Origin: Azospira sp. I13
GTDB taxonomy: Bacteria; Pseudomonadota; Gammaproteobacteria; Burkholderiales; Rhodocyclaceae
Direction of reading: 5' to 3'
DNA: 64,000 bases
Assembly (NCBI RefSeq): GCF_003112695.1
Contig: NZ_BFBP01000002.1
Span: 361,691-425,690, forward strand
The translations under genes were made by a program, and so were the position numbers. The stretch's first letter is position 1. Each line of letters starts with the position of its first letter. A model generated the notes under the pieces. That model had not been told where the DNA came from. It ran no database searches and saw only the letters and a list, made by a program, of their open reading frames with translations. Positions 49,146-57,271 of this stretch are shown here, in pieces.

Positions 49146-51524
49146 CTATTTGATACAGACGGCGTGCACCTGCTTCATGTCGGTAATGCCCTGCAGGACC
49201 TTTTCCACACCGTCCATCTTCAGGGTCCGCATACCGTCATTGAGGGCGCAGGCCACCAGTTCGGCAACCCGCGCATGTTCCTGGATCAGCTTCTTGGCAC
49301 CGTCGGTGCCTGCCATCAGTTCATGCAGACCCACCCGTCCTTTATAGCCGGTATCGTTGCAGGTCGCACAGCCCTTGGGCCGGTAGAGGGTGAATTTCCC
49401 GTCCTTGGAATAGCGGCTCACCCAATCCTTGTAGATGGCCTCAAAGGAACCCTGAGGGTCCTGCTTCCAGCGTTCCGTATTGGTCAGCTCGGTGCTGTAC
49501 TCCGTCAGCAGGCGCTTGATTTCGTCAGGGGTCGGCTGATACGCCTCCTTGCAGTCCTTGCACAGCCGCTTGGCCAGGCGCTGGGCCAGGATGCCGAGCA
49601 GGGCATCGGCAAAGTTGAAAGGATCCATGCCCATATCCAGCAGGCGGATGATGGATTCCGGGGCGCTGTTGGTGTGCAGGGTGGCAAATACCAGGTGGCC
49701 GGTGAGAGAGGCCTCGATACCGATGCCCGTGGTTTCGGCATCGCGCATTTCCCCCACCATGATCACATCCGGGTCAGCCCGCAGGAACGAGCGCATCACC
49801 GTGGCGAAATCCAGCCCGGCCTTCTTGTTCACCTGAACTTGGCGCAGCCCTCTCTGGGTGATTTCCACCGGATCTTCCGCCGTCCAGATCTTGGTGTCCG
49901 GGGTATTGATGTAGTTGAGGATGGAATGCAGGGTGGTGGTCTTGCCGGAACCGGTGGGGCCGCAGACAAAGAACAGGCCATAGGGCTTGCTGATGATGCT
50001 CTTCAGCGTCGTCAGGTTATGGGGCGTCAGGCCCAGGTTGTCCAGGGGGATGGGCTCGCCGGCTGCCAGTATACGCATCACCACGTCTTCCATGCCCCCG
50101 GCGGTGGGGATGGTGGCTACCCGGAGTTCGATATCCAGGGGGCCGAATTTCTTGAACTTGATCTTGCCGTCCTGGGGTTTGCGCTTTTCCGAGATATCCA
50201 GATCGCACATGATTTTCAGGCGGGCGACCAGGGCATTGCGGTAGGAGGCCGGAATCTCGATATAGGGGACCAAGGAGCCGTCCTTGCGGAAGCGGATCAG
50301 GGTCTTTTCCTTGCCGGGACGGGGCTCGATGTGGATATCGGAGGCCCCCTGCTGGAAAGCCTCGATGATGATCTTGTTCACCAGCTTGACCAGCTCGTTC
50401 TCGGCGGCAGCGGAAACATCGTCCGACATGATGTCGCCGGCATCATCCTCCCCTTCGCCGAGGTCGGACAGGAGGTCGCCAACAGAGGCCACATCGGCCA
50501 GAGCGCCGTAGAACTGATCCAGCAGCTGGGAGAATTCCCGGTTGGTGGTCACCCGGTAGACCACCTTGCTCTTCGGGAAGATGTTGTTCACCACCCGGGA
50601 ATTGCGCACCCGCTCCGGGTCGGTGGCGACGATGACCAGCCCTTCCTTGGTGTCCTCAGCCGGTACCCATTGCTGGGATTCCAGATAGTCCCGCTTCAGG
50701 TTGCGCAGCAGGTCGATGGGCTTGACCCGCTCAGCCTTGAAGGGCTCGTAGGGATCGCCGAAGAACTTGGCCAGGGCTTGGCCGATGGCAGCCGGCTTGA
50801 CCTGGAATTCCTTCACCAGGACTTCTTCCAGATCCAGGCTCTTGCGCCGGGCCGAACGCTGGGCCAGGTCGAACTCGGCACCGGAAATCACGGCATCGGT
50901 CACCAGGCAGTCGTATTTGGAGCGCACCGCGCCCTGCACCGGCTTCTGCCGTTGGGTAAAGGCAATGGCCAGGGTCTGGGCCAGGCCGTGGGCGCCCTCC
51001 TCGGCCACGGAGGAGAACGGCGCATCCGCCTTGTTGTTGATGATCTGCACGACGCCGAGCAGTTCGCTCTGGGCGTCGATGATCGGCACCACCAGCATTT
51101 GCTTGGTGCGATAGCCGGTGCGCTTGTCCACTTCCTGGAGGAAGTTCATCTTCGGCGAATAGGCCTTCAGCTCCACATCGTCGTAGACGTCGCAGATGTT
51201 GGCCATCTTTCGCGTCATCGCCACGTAGCCGGCCACGCTCTGCTCGGCGATGGGCAGCTTCAGGTCGCGAAAGGAATTGAGGCCAGTCTTCACCTTGGAG
51301 ACGATGCTGGTCTTGTCTTCGCTGACGGCATAGATGGTCAGGCGGTCGGCGTTGAACAGGTTGCAGATGTCCTGGGACAGCTCCAGCATGATCTCGTCAA
51401 TGTTGCTGGTGGCGTGAATCTTGTTGGTGACCGCCTGCAGATTTTTGAAAAAGAGCAGGCGGCTATCCACATCCCCTTGGGAAGCACTATCGCTATGGGC
51501 GCCAACAGTTGCGGCAGTCATCAT
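49146..51524 (-). CDS. GAF-domain-fused PilB/GspE-family ATPase
   Basis: A 792-residue secretion/pilus-extension ATPase. An N-terminal GAF domain (about 30-190; VDKRTGYRTKQMLVVPI, GVVQIINNKADAPFSSVAEE) precedes a GspE/PilB N2-like region (about 210-370) and the ATPase (about 395-790) with Walker A GPTGSGKTTT, Asp box DPVEITQRGLRQVQVN, Walker B VIMVGEMRD, His box TGHLVFATLHTN and the zinc tetracysteine CKDC/CATC. Ordinary PilB and GspE lack a GAF domain. No PilC/GspF or other pilus gene is adjacent. ATGA overlap with the upstream cNMP gene. Confidence 0.94.
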   Translation of the reverse strand: MMTAATVGAHSDSASQGDVDSRLLFFKNLQAVTNKIHATSNIDEIMLELSQDICNLFNADRLTIYAVSEDKTSIVSKVKTGLNSFRDLKLPIAEQSVAGYVAMTRKMANICDVYDDVELKAYSPKMNFLQEVDKRTGYRTKQMLVVPIIDAQSELLGVVQIINNKADAPFSSVAEEGAHGLAQTLAIAFTQRQKPVQGAVRSKYDCLVTDAVISGAEFDLAQRSARRKSLDLEEVLVKEFQVKPAAIGQALAKFFGDPYEPFKAERVKPIDLLRNLKRDYLESQQWVPAEDTKEGLVIVATDPERVRNSRVVNNIFPKSKVVYRVTTNREFSQLLDQFYGALADVASVGDLLSDLGEGEDDAGDIMSDDVSAAAENELVKLVNKIIIEAFQQGASDIHIEPRPGKEKTLIRFRKDGSLVPYIEIPASYRNALVARLKIMCDLDISEKRKPQDGKIKFKKFGPLDIELRVATIPTAGGMEDVVMRILAAGEPIPLDNLGLTPHNLTTLKSIISKPYGLFFVCGPTGSGKTTTLHSILNYINTPDTKIWTAEDPVEITQRGLRQVQVNKKAGLDFATVMRSFLRADPDVIMVGEMRDAETTGIGIEASLTGHLVFATLHTNSAPESIIRLLDMGMDPFNFADALLGILAQRLAKRLCKDCKEAYQPTPDEIKRLLTEYSTELTNTERWKQDPQGSFEAIYKDWVSRYSKDGKFTLYRPKGCATCNDTGYKGRVGLHELMAGTDGAKKLIQEHARVAELVACALNDGMRTLKMDGVEKVLQGITDMKQVHAVCIK

Positions 51525-52609
51525 TCTTGATCCTTAGTTTGCGGCAGTTGGGAGCCCCAGAGCCCCCCTTCCAGCCACCAGGCCTGATAGCCGTGCTGGG
51601 TCAGCAGAAATGCGGCAGCCGAGCTACGCCGGCCGCTTTGGCAATAGACAATGTATTTGCGCTGGAGGTCCAGCACGCCGAAGGCGTTGCGAATCTCATT
51701 GACCGGAATGTTGAGGGCCCCGGCCAAACCGTCGTAGCGGAATTCGGCGGGGTAGCGAACATCCAGCCAGACCGCCTCGCCACCGTCGATACGCTGCCGG
51801 GCTTCCGCCAGGGGCAAGCCCTTGAGCAGGGGGGCCCGCAGCAGGGCGTCGAAATCCGCCTGCCCCAGCTTCAACAGTACCCCAGCGGTCTTCATGGTCA
51901 CCGAGGCATTGCGGCGCGCATTGGCCACCAGCGCCTCCTCCCCGAAGGCATCTCCTGGGCGCAGTTCGGCCAGGGGCATGTCGCTGCCGGCCACCCGCCG
52001 AGTAACAATGGCGCAGCCGGATTCGATCAGGTAATAGGCATCACCGGCATCCCCCTCGCGGATGACCACCTCGCCGGCCGCTACCCGCTGGCGGGCAAAA
52101 CGTTGCAACAGCACATCGATATGGGCCGGCGGCAATTGGGCCAGGGCGCTGGCGGTCAGTACTTGGACATTGAAGGCGCCGGACATCAGGCGCCAGTCGG
52201 TGGCCTCTGTATCCACCTTGGCGGTACCAGCCACCGGAAGGGCAGTCGCATTCGCCGCCAGCTGGTCCCAGGTGAGCAGGATATCGAGGAGCTGATCGTC
52301 GATATAAACCAGGTCCACATCGGTAATGGCCACCACCTCCACCGGCAGGGGCTCCCGCCGTGCCAGGGGCCAAGCCGCGGCTTCGGTGCCGCCCACCAGC
52401 ACGGTACTGCTACCGTCGCCATAACGCAGTTGCAGTTCGCCCTGCAGCAGATAGATGGCCTGATCGGCACTGGAGTGCAGGCGCAGGGGGTCACCGCCCC
52501 GAGCCACCCGCTCACTGCGGCAGCAATTGGCCAACTCGGCCAGGCGCTCTGCAGACAGGTTCTCCAGGGGAGAAAGGCGGCTCAACAGTTCGGCATTCAG
52601 CTTGCCCAT
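51521..52609 (-). CDS. Double cNMP-binding protein with C-terminal rhodanese domain
   Basis: A 362-residue cytoplasmic protein. First Crp-like barrel (about 10-130) is degenerate. The second (about 150-260) has a complete phosphate-binding cassette FGEEALVANARRNASV, so should bind cAMP. A rhodanese domain (about 265-355) has LDVRYPAEFRYDGL and an active-site loop YCQSGRRSSAAA with the catalytic Cys. The start at 52609 (MGKLNAELLSRLSPLENLS) is chosen; upstream residues overlap the phosphodiesterase. No HTH, so not a transcription factor. Placed between a cAMP phosphodiesterase and a PilB-like ATPase. Confidence 0.92.
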   Translation of the reverse strand: MGKLNAELLSRLSPLENLSAERLAELANCCRSERVARGGDPLRLHSSADQAIYLLQGELQLRYGDGSSTVLVGGTEAAAWPLARREPLPVEVVAITDVDLVYIDDQLLDILLTWDQLAANATALPVAGTAKVDTEATDWRLMSGAFNVQVLTASALAQLPPAHIDVLLQRFARQRVAAGEVVIREGDAGDAYYLIESGCAIVTRRVAGSDMPLAELRPGDAFGEEALVANARRNASVTMKTAGVLLKLGQADFDALLRAPLLKGLPLAEARQRIDGGEAVWLDVRYPAEFRYDGLAGALNIPVNEIRNAFGVLDLQRKYIVYCQSGRRSSAAAFLLTQHGYQAWWLEGGLWGSQLPQTKDQE

Positions 52610-52616
52610 GACCGCC

Positions 52617-53390
52617 TCACAACTCGAAGACCTGGTTGTTCTGCAACATGCGGGGTTTGAAGTCGCCAACGCACTCCTCGATTTCCTGCATGGTCAGTTC
52701 GATCTGCCCGGGCTTCAGGTGGGTAATGAAGATATCCGCCGGGCGGGCCAGCTTGGCAAGCTCCTCGGCCAGCATGCTGGGACAAAGGTGCTTGGAGGCG
52801 ATAGCCAGTTGCCGCTCCCGGTTGGAAAAAGCGGTCTCAATGATGAGGTAGCGCAGGTTGGCGATCTTGTTGACCTTGGGCCAGAACGCATCGTTGACGG
52901 TGGTGTCGCCGGTGAACACCAGGCTGGTCCGCCCCGAATCCAGGTGGTAGCCCACGGCCGGCACGGTGTGCTCGGCTGGCAGGGCGGTGATGCTGCGGCC
53001 GCCATCCAGGGCAATTTTCTGCCCCAGGCGCAGGGTCTTGAAGCGCAGGCTGGGAGCCTCCGGGCTGGGAATCTGACTGAAATCCGGCCACACCGACCAA
53101 TTGAAGATATGGGTCTTGAGGATCGAAAGGGTGGCATCGGTGGCATGCACCGTCACCGGCCGGCCGCCCCGCATGTCCATCACCGTATCGATGAGGAGGG
53201 GCAGACAGGTAATGTGGTCGAGATGGGAATGGGTGATGAAGACATGATCGATCGCCCCCAGTTCCGCCAGGGAGAGATCCGCCACGCCGGTGCCCGCATC
53301 GATCAGCACGTCGTGGTCCACCAGAATGGAAGTCGTGCGCAGATGCCTGCCGCCGATACCGCCGCTACAACCGAGAACCCTGATTTTCAT
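52617..53390 (-). CDS. Class II cyclic-nucleotide phosphodiesterase (metallo-beta-lactamase fold)
   Basis: A 257-residue metallo-hydrolase with the metal motif THSHLDH, later Asp in FTGDTTVND, and His in THLKPGQ. The overall pattern LGCSGGIGGRHLRTTSILVD is that of PDE class II (yeast Pde1, CpdP), which hydrolyses cAMP and cGMP. It lies 14 bases from an adenylate cyclase and seven from a cNMP-binding protein, which supports cAMP as substrate. Confidence 0.93.
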   Translation of the reverse strand: MKIRVLGCSGGIGGRHLRTTSILVDHDVLIDAGTGVADLSLAELGAIDHVFITHSHLDHITCLPLLIDTVMDMRGGRPVTVHATDATLSILKTHIFNWSVWPDFSQIPSPEAPSLRFKTLRLGQKIALDGGRSITALPAEHTVPAVGYHLDSGRTSLVFTGDTTVNDAFWPKVNKIANLRYLIIETAFSNRERQLAIASKHLCPSMLAEELAKLARPADIFITHLKPGQIELTMQEIEECVGDFKPRMLQNNQVFEL

Positions 53391-53404
53391 GATTTGTCGG
53401 CCGC

Positions 53405-55633
53405 TTATTTGGTTTCGAATGTGGTCACGCCGTCCCAGCCCTCACCGGGCGGGTGCTGGCGCAAATGGTTGATGCGCTCGGCGTAGAGTTTGTAGAGCTT
53501 GGCTTCCGGGGCCAGACGGGTGAGATTCATCAACTGCAGCTCCGCCTGATCCCAGTCCTGGGCCCGGTAGAGACGCAGCACCTGGTGCCAGAGTTTCAGG
53601 GCATCCAGGGTCTCCTTGGTTACGGCACCGCTGAAGCCCAAGGGTTCATAGATGGCCACCGGTTCGTCCTTGCCCTTGACCCGGACCCGGTCCAGTTCGC
53701 GGAAAACCGCATCCTTGACCGCCCCGCGGGTGGATTCGCCGACGATGATGCCGACACCGTACTGCTTGGTGATGCCTTCCAGCCGGGAACCCAGGTTAAC
53801 CGCATCCCCCATGACTGTATAGGCCTGGCGCAAGGGAGAGCCCATGTCGCCCACCGTCATGATGCCGGTGTTGATGCCGATGCCGATCTGCAGGGGCGGC
53901 CAGCCTTTGGCGGCGAAAGGCGCATCCAACCGACGCAATTCCACCTGCATTTCCAGGGCTGCCTGCAAGGCATGCCGGGCATGCTCGGGATCGGCCACCG
54001 GTGCGCCCCAGAAGGCCATGATGGCATCGCCGATGTACTTGTCCAGGGTGCCGCGATGCCGGCGGATCACCGCCGTCATCGCCCCCAGATACTCGTTGAT
54101 GAGGTGGGCTAGGTCCTTCGGGTCCAGGCCTTCGGAAATGGTGGTGAAGCCGCGGATGTCGGAAAAGAGGACGGTCAGTTCCTCGTTCCGCCCCTCCATG
54201 CTGTAGCGCTCCGGGTCCCGCGCCATCTCGTCCACCAGCTCCGGCGGCACATACTGGCCGAACAGCTCGGTCAGCTGGCGCTTGCTCTGGGATTCGACGA
54301 AATAGCCCCAGGACATGTTCAGGGCGTACAAGGCCAGCGCCAGCAGCAGCACGCCCGCCAAAGGCATGGCCAGCCCGGCTTGCCACAGGCCCAGGTTGAG
54401 GCCGACCAGGGAGGCCAGCACTCCGGCCGTCAGCAGGGTAGCGCGCAAGGGAGAGAGTACCGGCAGCAGCAGGGTCAACAATAGGCCGGCCAGCAGGATC
54501 TGCAGCACATCGGCCCCCAGCACGTAAGGGGGCTTCTGCTTGAGCTGACCATCCAGCATACCGGCAATCAGGTTGGCATGGATTTCCACCCCGGGATAGG
54601 CGGCGCCCACGGGCGTTGCCCGCAAGTCGAGCAGGCCGGGGGCCGTGGTGCCAACAAGAACGATCTTGCCCCGCAGGGCCTCCACGGGCAACCGCCCATT
54701 CAGAACAGCCGCCGCCGAGAGATAGGGAAAACTCCCCTGACCACCGCGATAGGGAATCAGGCTGGCAACATTTTCATCCACCGGAATGCGCAGGATGCCG
54801 CGAGAGGTTGCCAGGTCCAGCCACTCCAGGCCGGTATAGCTGCGACTGGACAGCAGACTGTCCTCCGGATAGCCAGGGGTGATGCTGGGGGCCGCCAGGA
54901 GCTGTCGCACCATGGCCAGGGAGAGGGATTCGTAATATTGCCCACCGTGCTCCACCAGCATGGGAACACGCCGTGAAATACCGTCGAAATCCACCAGGGG
55001 GTTGAAATGACCGCCCCCCGCTGCTGCTTCCTGGAAGGCCTTGAGGTTGCCGCCATAACCGCTCCAGGAGGTGAAGGCGATGTCCTTGCCTTTGAAGGTG
55101 CCCGCCGGCAGCACTGGCGGCGGCAAGGCGCCAATGGTTTCGGCGCCGGCTACATTGGAGACGTAGAAACCGAGAACGGTAGGCCGCCCCTTCAGCGTGT
55201 CGGCAAAGCGCTGGTCGTAATCCAGGGAGCCGCGCAGGGACTGCAGGGAATTCTGAAAACCGCTGTCACCGCGCAATTCCCGGGTGGCGATACGCTCCAG
55301 CACCTTGAGGCCGGAACTCTCGTCCGGCTCGGCGAAAACGATGTCGAAACCGATCAACTTGACGCCGTAATGGTCGGTCAGCTGCTCCACCAGGCGGGCC
55401 ACCTTGTCCCGCCCCCAGGGCCAGCGACCGACTTCGGAGAGGCTCTTTTCGTCGATATCGACGATGACGATCCGCTCGTCCTGACCACCGGGCTGGGTCA
55501 GACGCAGCCGGGTATCGAAAACGATGGCATCCAGGTGGGAGAGCAGTCCCACCTGATAAAAGCGGGCCCCATGGCCCAGGATGAACAGCACCAGCCCCAG
55601 ACCGAGGGCAATCCTGACAAGATGTTTTTTCAA
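53405..55633 (-). CDS. CHASE2-domain class III adenylate/guanylate cyclase
   Basis: A 742-residue membrane receptor cyclase: N-terminal signal anchor, extracytoplasmic CHASE2 domain (about 30-350; VIVDIDEKSLSEVGRWPW, GKIVLVGTTAPGLLDLRATP), three helices (about 370-455), then the class III catalytic domain (about 480-690; VLFSDIRGFTTISEG with the metal Asp pair, GDAIMAFWGAP). Makes cAMP, probably. TTG start (no nearby alternative). 14 bases from the phosphodiesterase gene. Its sensor is homologous to that of the kinase at the head of the cluster. Confidence 0.93.
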   Translation of the reverse strand: MKKHLVRIALGLGLVLFILGHGARFYQVGLLSHLDAIVFDTRLRLTQPGGQDERIVIVDIDEKSLSEVGRWPWGRDKVARLVEQLTDHYGVKLIGFDIVFAEPDESSGLKVLERIATRELRGDSGFQNSLQSLRGSLDYDQRFADTLKGRPTVLGFYVSNVAGAETIGALPPPVLPAGTFKGKDIAFTSWSGYGGNLKAFQEAAAGGGHFNPLVDFDGISRRVPMLVEHGGQYYESLSLAMVRQLLAAPSITPGYPEDSLLSSRSYTGLEWLDLATSRGILRIPVDENVASLIPYRGGQGSFPYLSAAAVLNGRLPVEALRGKIVLVGTTAPGLLDLRATPVGAAYPGVEIHANLIAGMLDGQLKQKPPYVLGADVLQILLAGLLLTLLLPVLSPLRATLLTAGVLASLVGLNLGLWQAGLAMPLAGVLLLALALYALNMSWGYFVESQSKRQLTELFGQYVPPELVDEMARDPERYSMEGRNEELTVLFSDIRGFTTISEGLDPKDLAHLINEYLGAMTAVIRRHRGTLDKYIGDAIMAFWGAPVADPEHARHALQAALEMQVELRRLDAPFAAKGWPPLQIGIGINTGIMTVGDMGSPLRQAYTVMGDAVNLGSRLEGITKQYGVGIIVGESTRGAVKDAVFRELDRVRVKGKDEPVAIYEPLGFSGAVTKETLDALKLWHQVLRLYRAQDWDQAELQLMNLTRLAPEAKLYKLYAERINHLRQHPPGEGWDGVTTFETK

Positions 55634-55674
55634 ATCGCCCCCGGAATAAAGCCAGTCACTGAGGCCCCGGAGGG

Positions 55675-56406
55675 TCAGTTCTTGAGGAAGAACTCCATCT
55701 TCACCCCGGCGATTTCAATCACGTCATGGTCCCCCAGGGGATGGGCCTGGGCATCCAGGGTCTTGCCATTGACGACAGGGAACTGCCCCCCTTCCACATG
55801 GGTGATGAAATAGCCATGGGGACGACGGGTGATCACCGCGACCTGCACACCGGGCTTGCCCAGGGTGGTGAGGGTTTTCACCAACTCCAGCTCCTTGCCG
55901 GCGTTGGCGCCGCTAAGAATCTGAATGGCCCCAAGAATCGGTGCGGCAGCAGCCGGTGCAGGCGACACAGGCGTTGCCACCATGTTGGCGTGGGTATCAC
56001 CAAACGACTGAGCCGCAGCCGGCACATCGGGAGCGGCAGCCAGCTCCGGCGGGCGCATGGCACCGGGGCGCAGCACCATGGTCTTCTCGAAATCGGCGGC
56101 ACCATCCTTGGCGGCAGGCAGCTCGCCGATGTACTTGAGCTTGTACTTGCCCAGCTCGATGACATCGCCGTTCTGCAGGAAGTGCTTCTTGATGGGCTGG
56201 CCATTAACCAGGGTGCCGTTGGTGCTGTTCAAGTCTTCCAGGAAGGAGTCATTGAGGATGGTTACCAGGGCTGCGTGTTCCCCGCTGATGGCCAGGTTGT
56301 CGATCTGGATGTCGTTGTGGGGCTTGCGGCCGATGGTCATCCGCTCCTTGGTGAGCGGGATTTCCTTGAGGACCAGTCCGTCCATGGAGAGGATCAGCTT
56401 TGCCAT
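55675..56406 (-). CDS. Double FHA-domain protein
   Basis: A 243-residue cytoplasmic phosphothreonine reader. The first FHA (about 1-95) is complete: IGRKPHNDIQIDNLAISGEHA, LEDLNSTNGTLVNG. A linker contains FEKTMVLRPG, where Thr109 resembles the TMVL-type phospho-site found in FHA partners of bacterial kinases, followed by Pro/Ala-rich sequence. A second degenerate FHA-like unit ends the protein (IQILSGANAGKELELVKTLTTLG to GVKMEFFLKN). Between PP2C and cyclase genes, it is the expected adaptor of the kinase/phosphatase pair. Confidence 0.92.
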   Translation of the reverse strand: MAKLILSMDGLVLKEIPLTKERMTIGRKPHNDIQIDNLAISGEHAALVTILNDSFLEDLNSTNGTLVNGQPIKKHFLQNGDVIELGKYKLKYIGELPAAKDGAADFEKTMVLRPGAMRPPELAAAPDVPAAAQSFGDTHANMVATPVSPAPAAAAPILGAIQILSGANAGKELELVKTLTTLGKPGVQVAVITRRPHGYFITHVEGGQFPVVNGKTLDAQAHPLGDHDVIEIAGVKMEFFLKN

Positions 56407-56429
56407 GATGCAATTCCTTCGCGAGATTT

Positions 56430-57257
56430 CTATTTCAGCCAGGCCAGGAAGCGGGACCACCAGCCCTTCGGGGCCGGGAACTCGCGCTTTACCTTGACCA
56501 GGATGACGGACACGTTGTCGCGGCCGCCGTTGTCGTTGGCCATCTGGATGAGCTGGTTTGCCGCCAGCTCCAGATTGGCGGAGAGCATTTGCAGGGTCAT
56601 GCCGATTTCCTCGTCCTCGACCATGTCGTTGAGGCCGTCTGAACAGAAAAGGAAGAGGTCGCCGGCCTGCACCGGGTAGGAACGGATCTCCGGCGTCACC
56701 TCGGGGTCCACCCCCAGGGCCCGGGTCACCAGGTTCTTGTTCATCGACTGCCGGGCCTGCTCCGGCGTCAACATGCCGCTATCAATCTGTTCCTGCAGCA
56801 GGGAGTGATCACGGGTAACCTGAACGAATTCCCCCTCCCGCAGGCGGTAGAGTCGGGAATCGCCGATATGGGCAACAGTCAGCAGATCGTCGGCGAACAG
56901 CCCCAGCACCAGGGTCGTGCCCATGCCGGAATACTGGGGCTGGCTTTGGGCGGCATGGAAGATGGAGGAATTGGCGGTGGCGATACGCTCCCGCAACAGC
57001 ACGTTGGCGTAGGGCTCGCCATCCGGCTCCAGCTCCCAGGCGCCTTTCAGCGCCAGCCCTTCCTCGATATCGGCAGACAACAGGGTGGTCGCCATGCCGC
57101 TGGCGACTTCTCCGGCGTTGTAGCCGCCCATGCCGTCGGCCAGGATGGCCAGGCCCAGGTGGGGGTTGGCGAAAACTGCATCCTCGTTGTGTCCCCGCAC
57201 CATGCCCGGGTCGGTCTTGACGACGATTTCCAGAACGTCGCTCAGGCTCTTATGCAC
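56430..57257 (-). CDS. PP2C-family Ser/Thr protein phosphatase
   Basis: A 275-residue PPM phosphatase with all metal motifs: RGHNEDAVF, LADGMGGYNAGE, GMGTTLVLG, AHIGDSRLYRL, SDGLNDMV and GGRDNVSVILV. It reverses Ser/Thr phosphorylation by the adjacent kinase. GTG start with GGGGGAG eight bases upstream. A Trp-rich amphipathic C-terminus (PKGWWSRFLAWLK) may attach it to the membrane. Confidence 0.95.
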   Translation of the reverse strand: MHKSLSDVLEIVVKTDPGMVRGHNEDAVFANPHLGLAILADGMGGYNAGEVASGMATTLLSADIEEGLALKGAWELEPDGEPYANVLLRERIATANSSIFHAAQSQPQYSGMGTTLVLGLFADDLLTVAHIGDSRLYRLREGEFVQVTRDHSLLQEQIDSGMLTPEQARQSMNKNLVTRALGVDPEVTPEIRSYPVQAGDLFLFCSDGLNDMVEDEEIGMTLQMLSANLELAANQLIQMANDNGGRDNVSVILVKVKREFPAPKGWWSRFLAWLK

Positions 57258-57271
57258 TCGGTATCTCCCCC

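Noticed and set aside
49092-51530. 812-codon plus-strand open frame opposite the GAF-PilB gene
   Set aside because: Antisense shadow of a high-GC coding region. The minus frame has full ATPase motifs; the plus frame has none.
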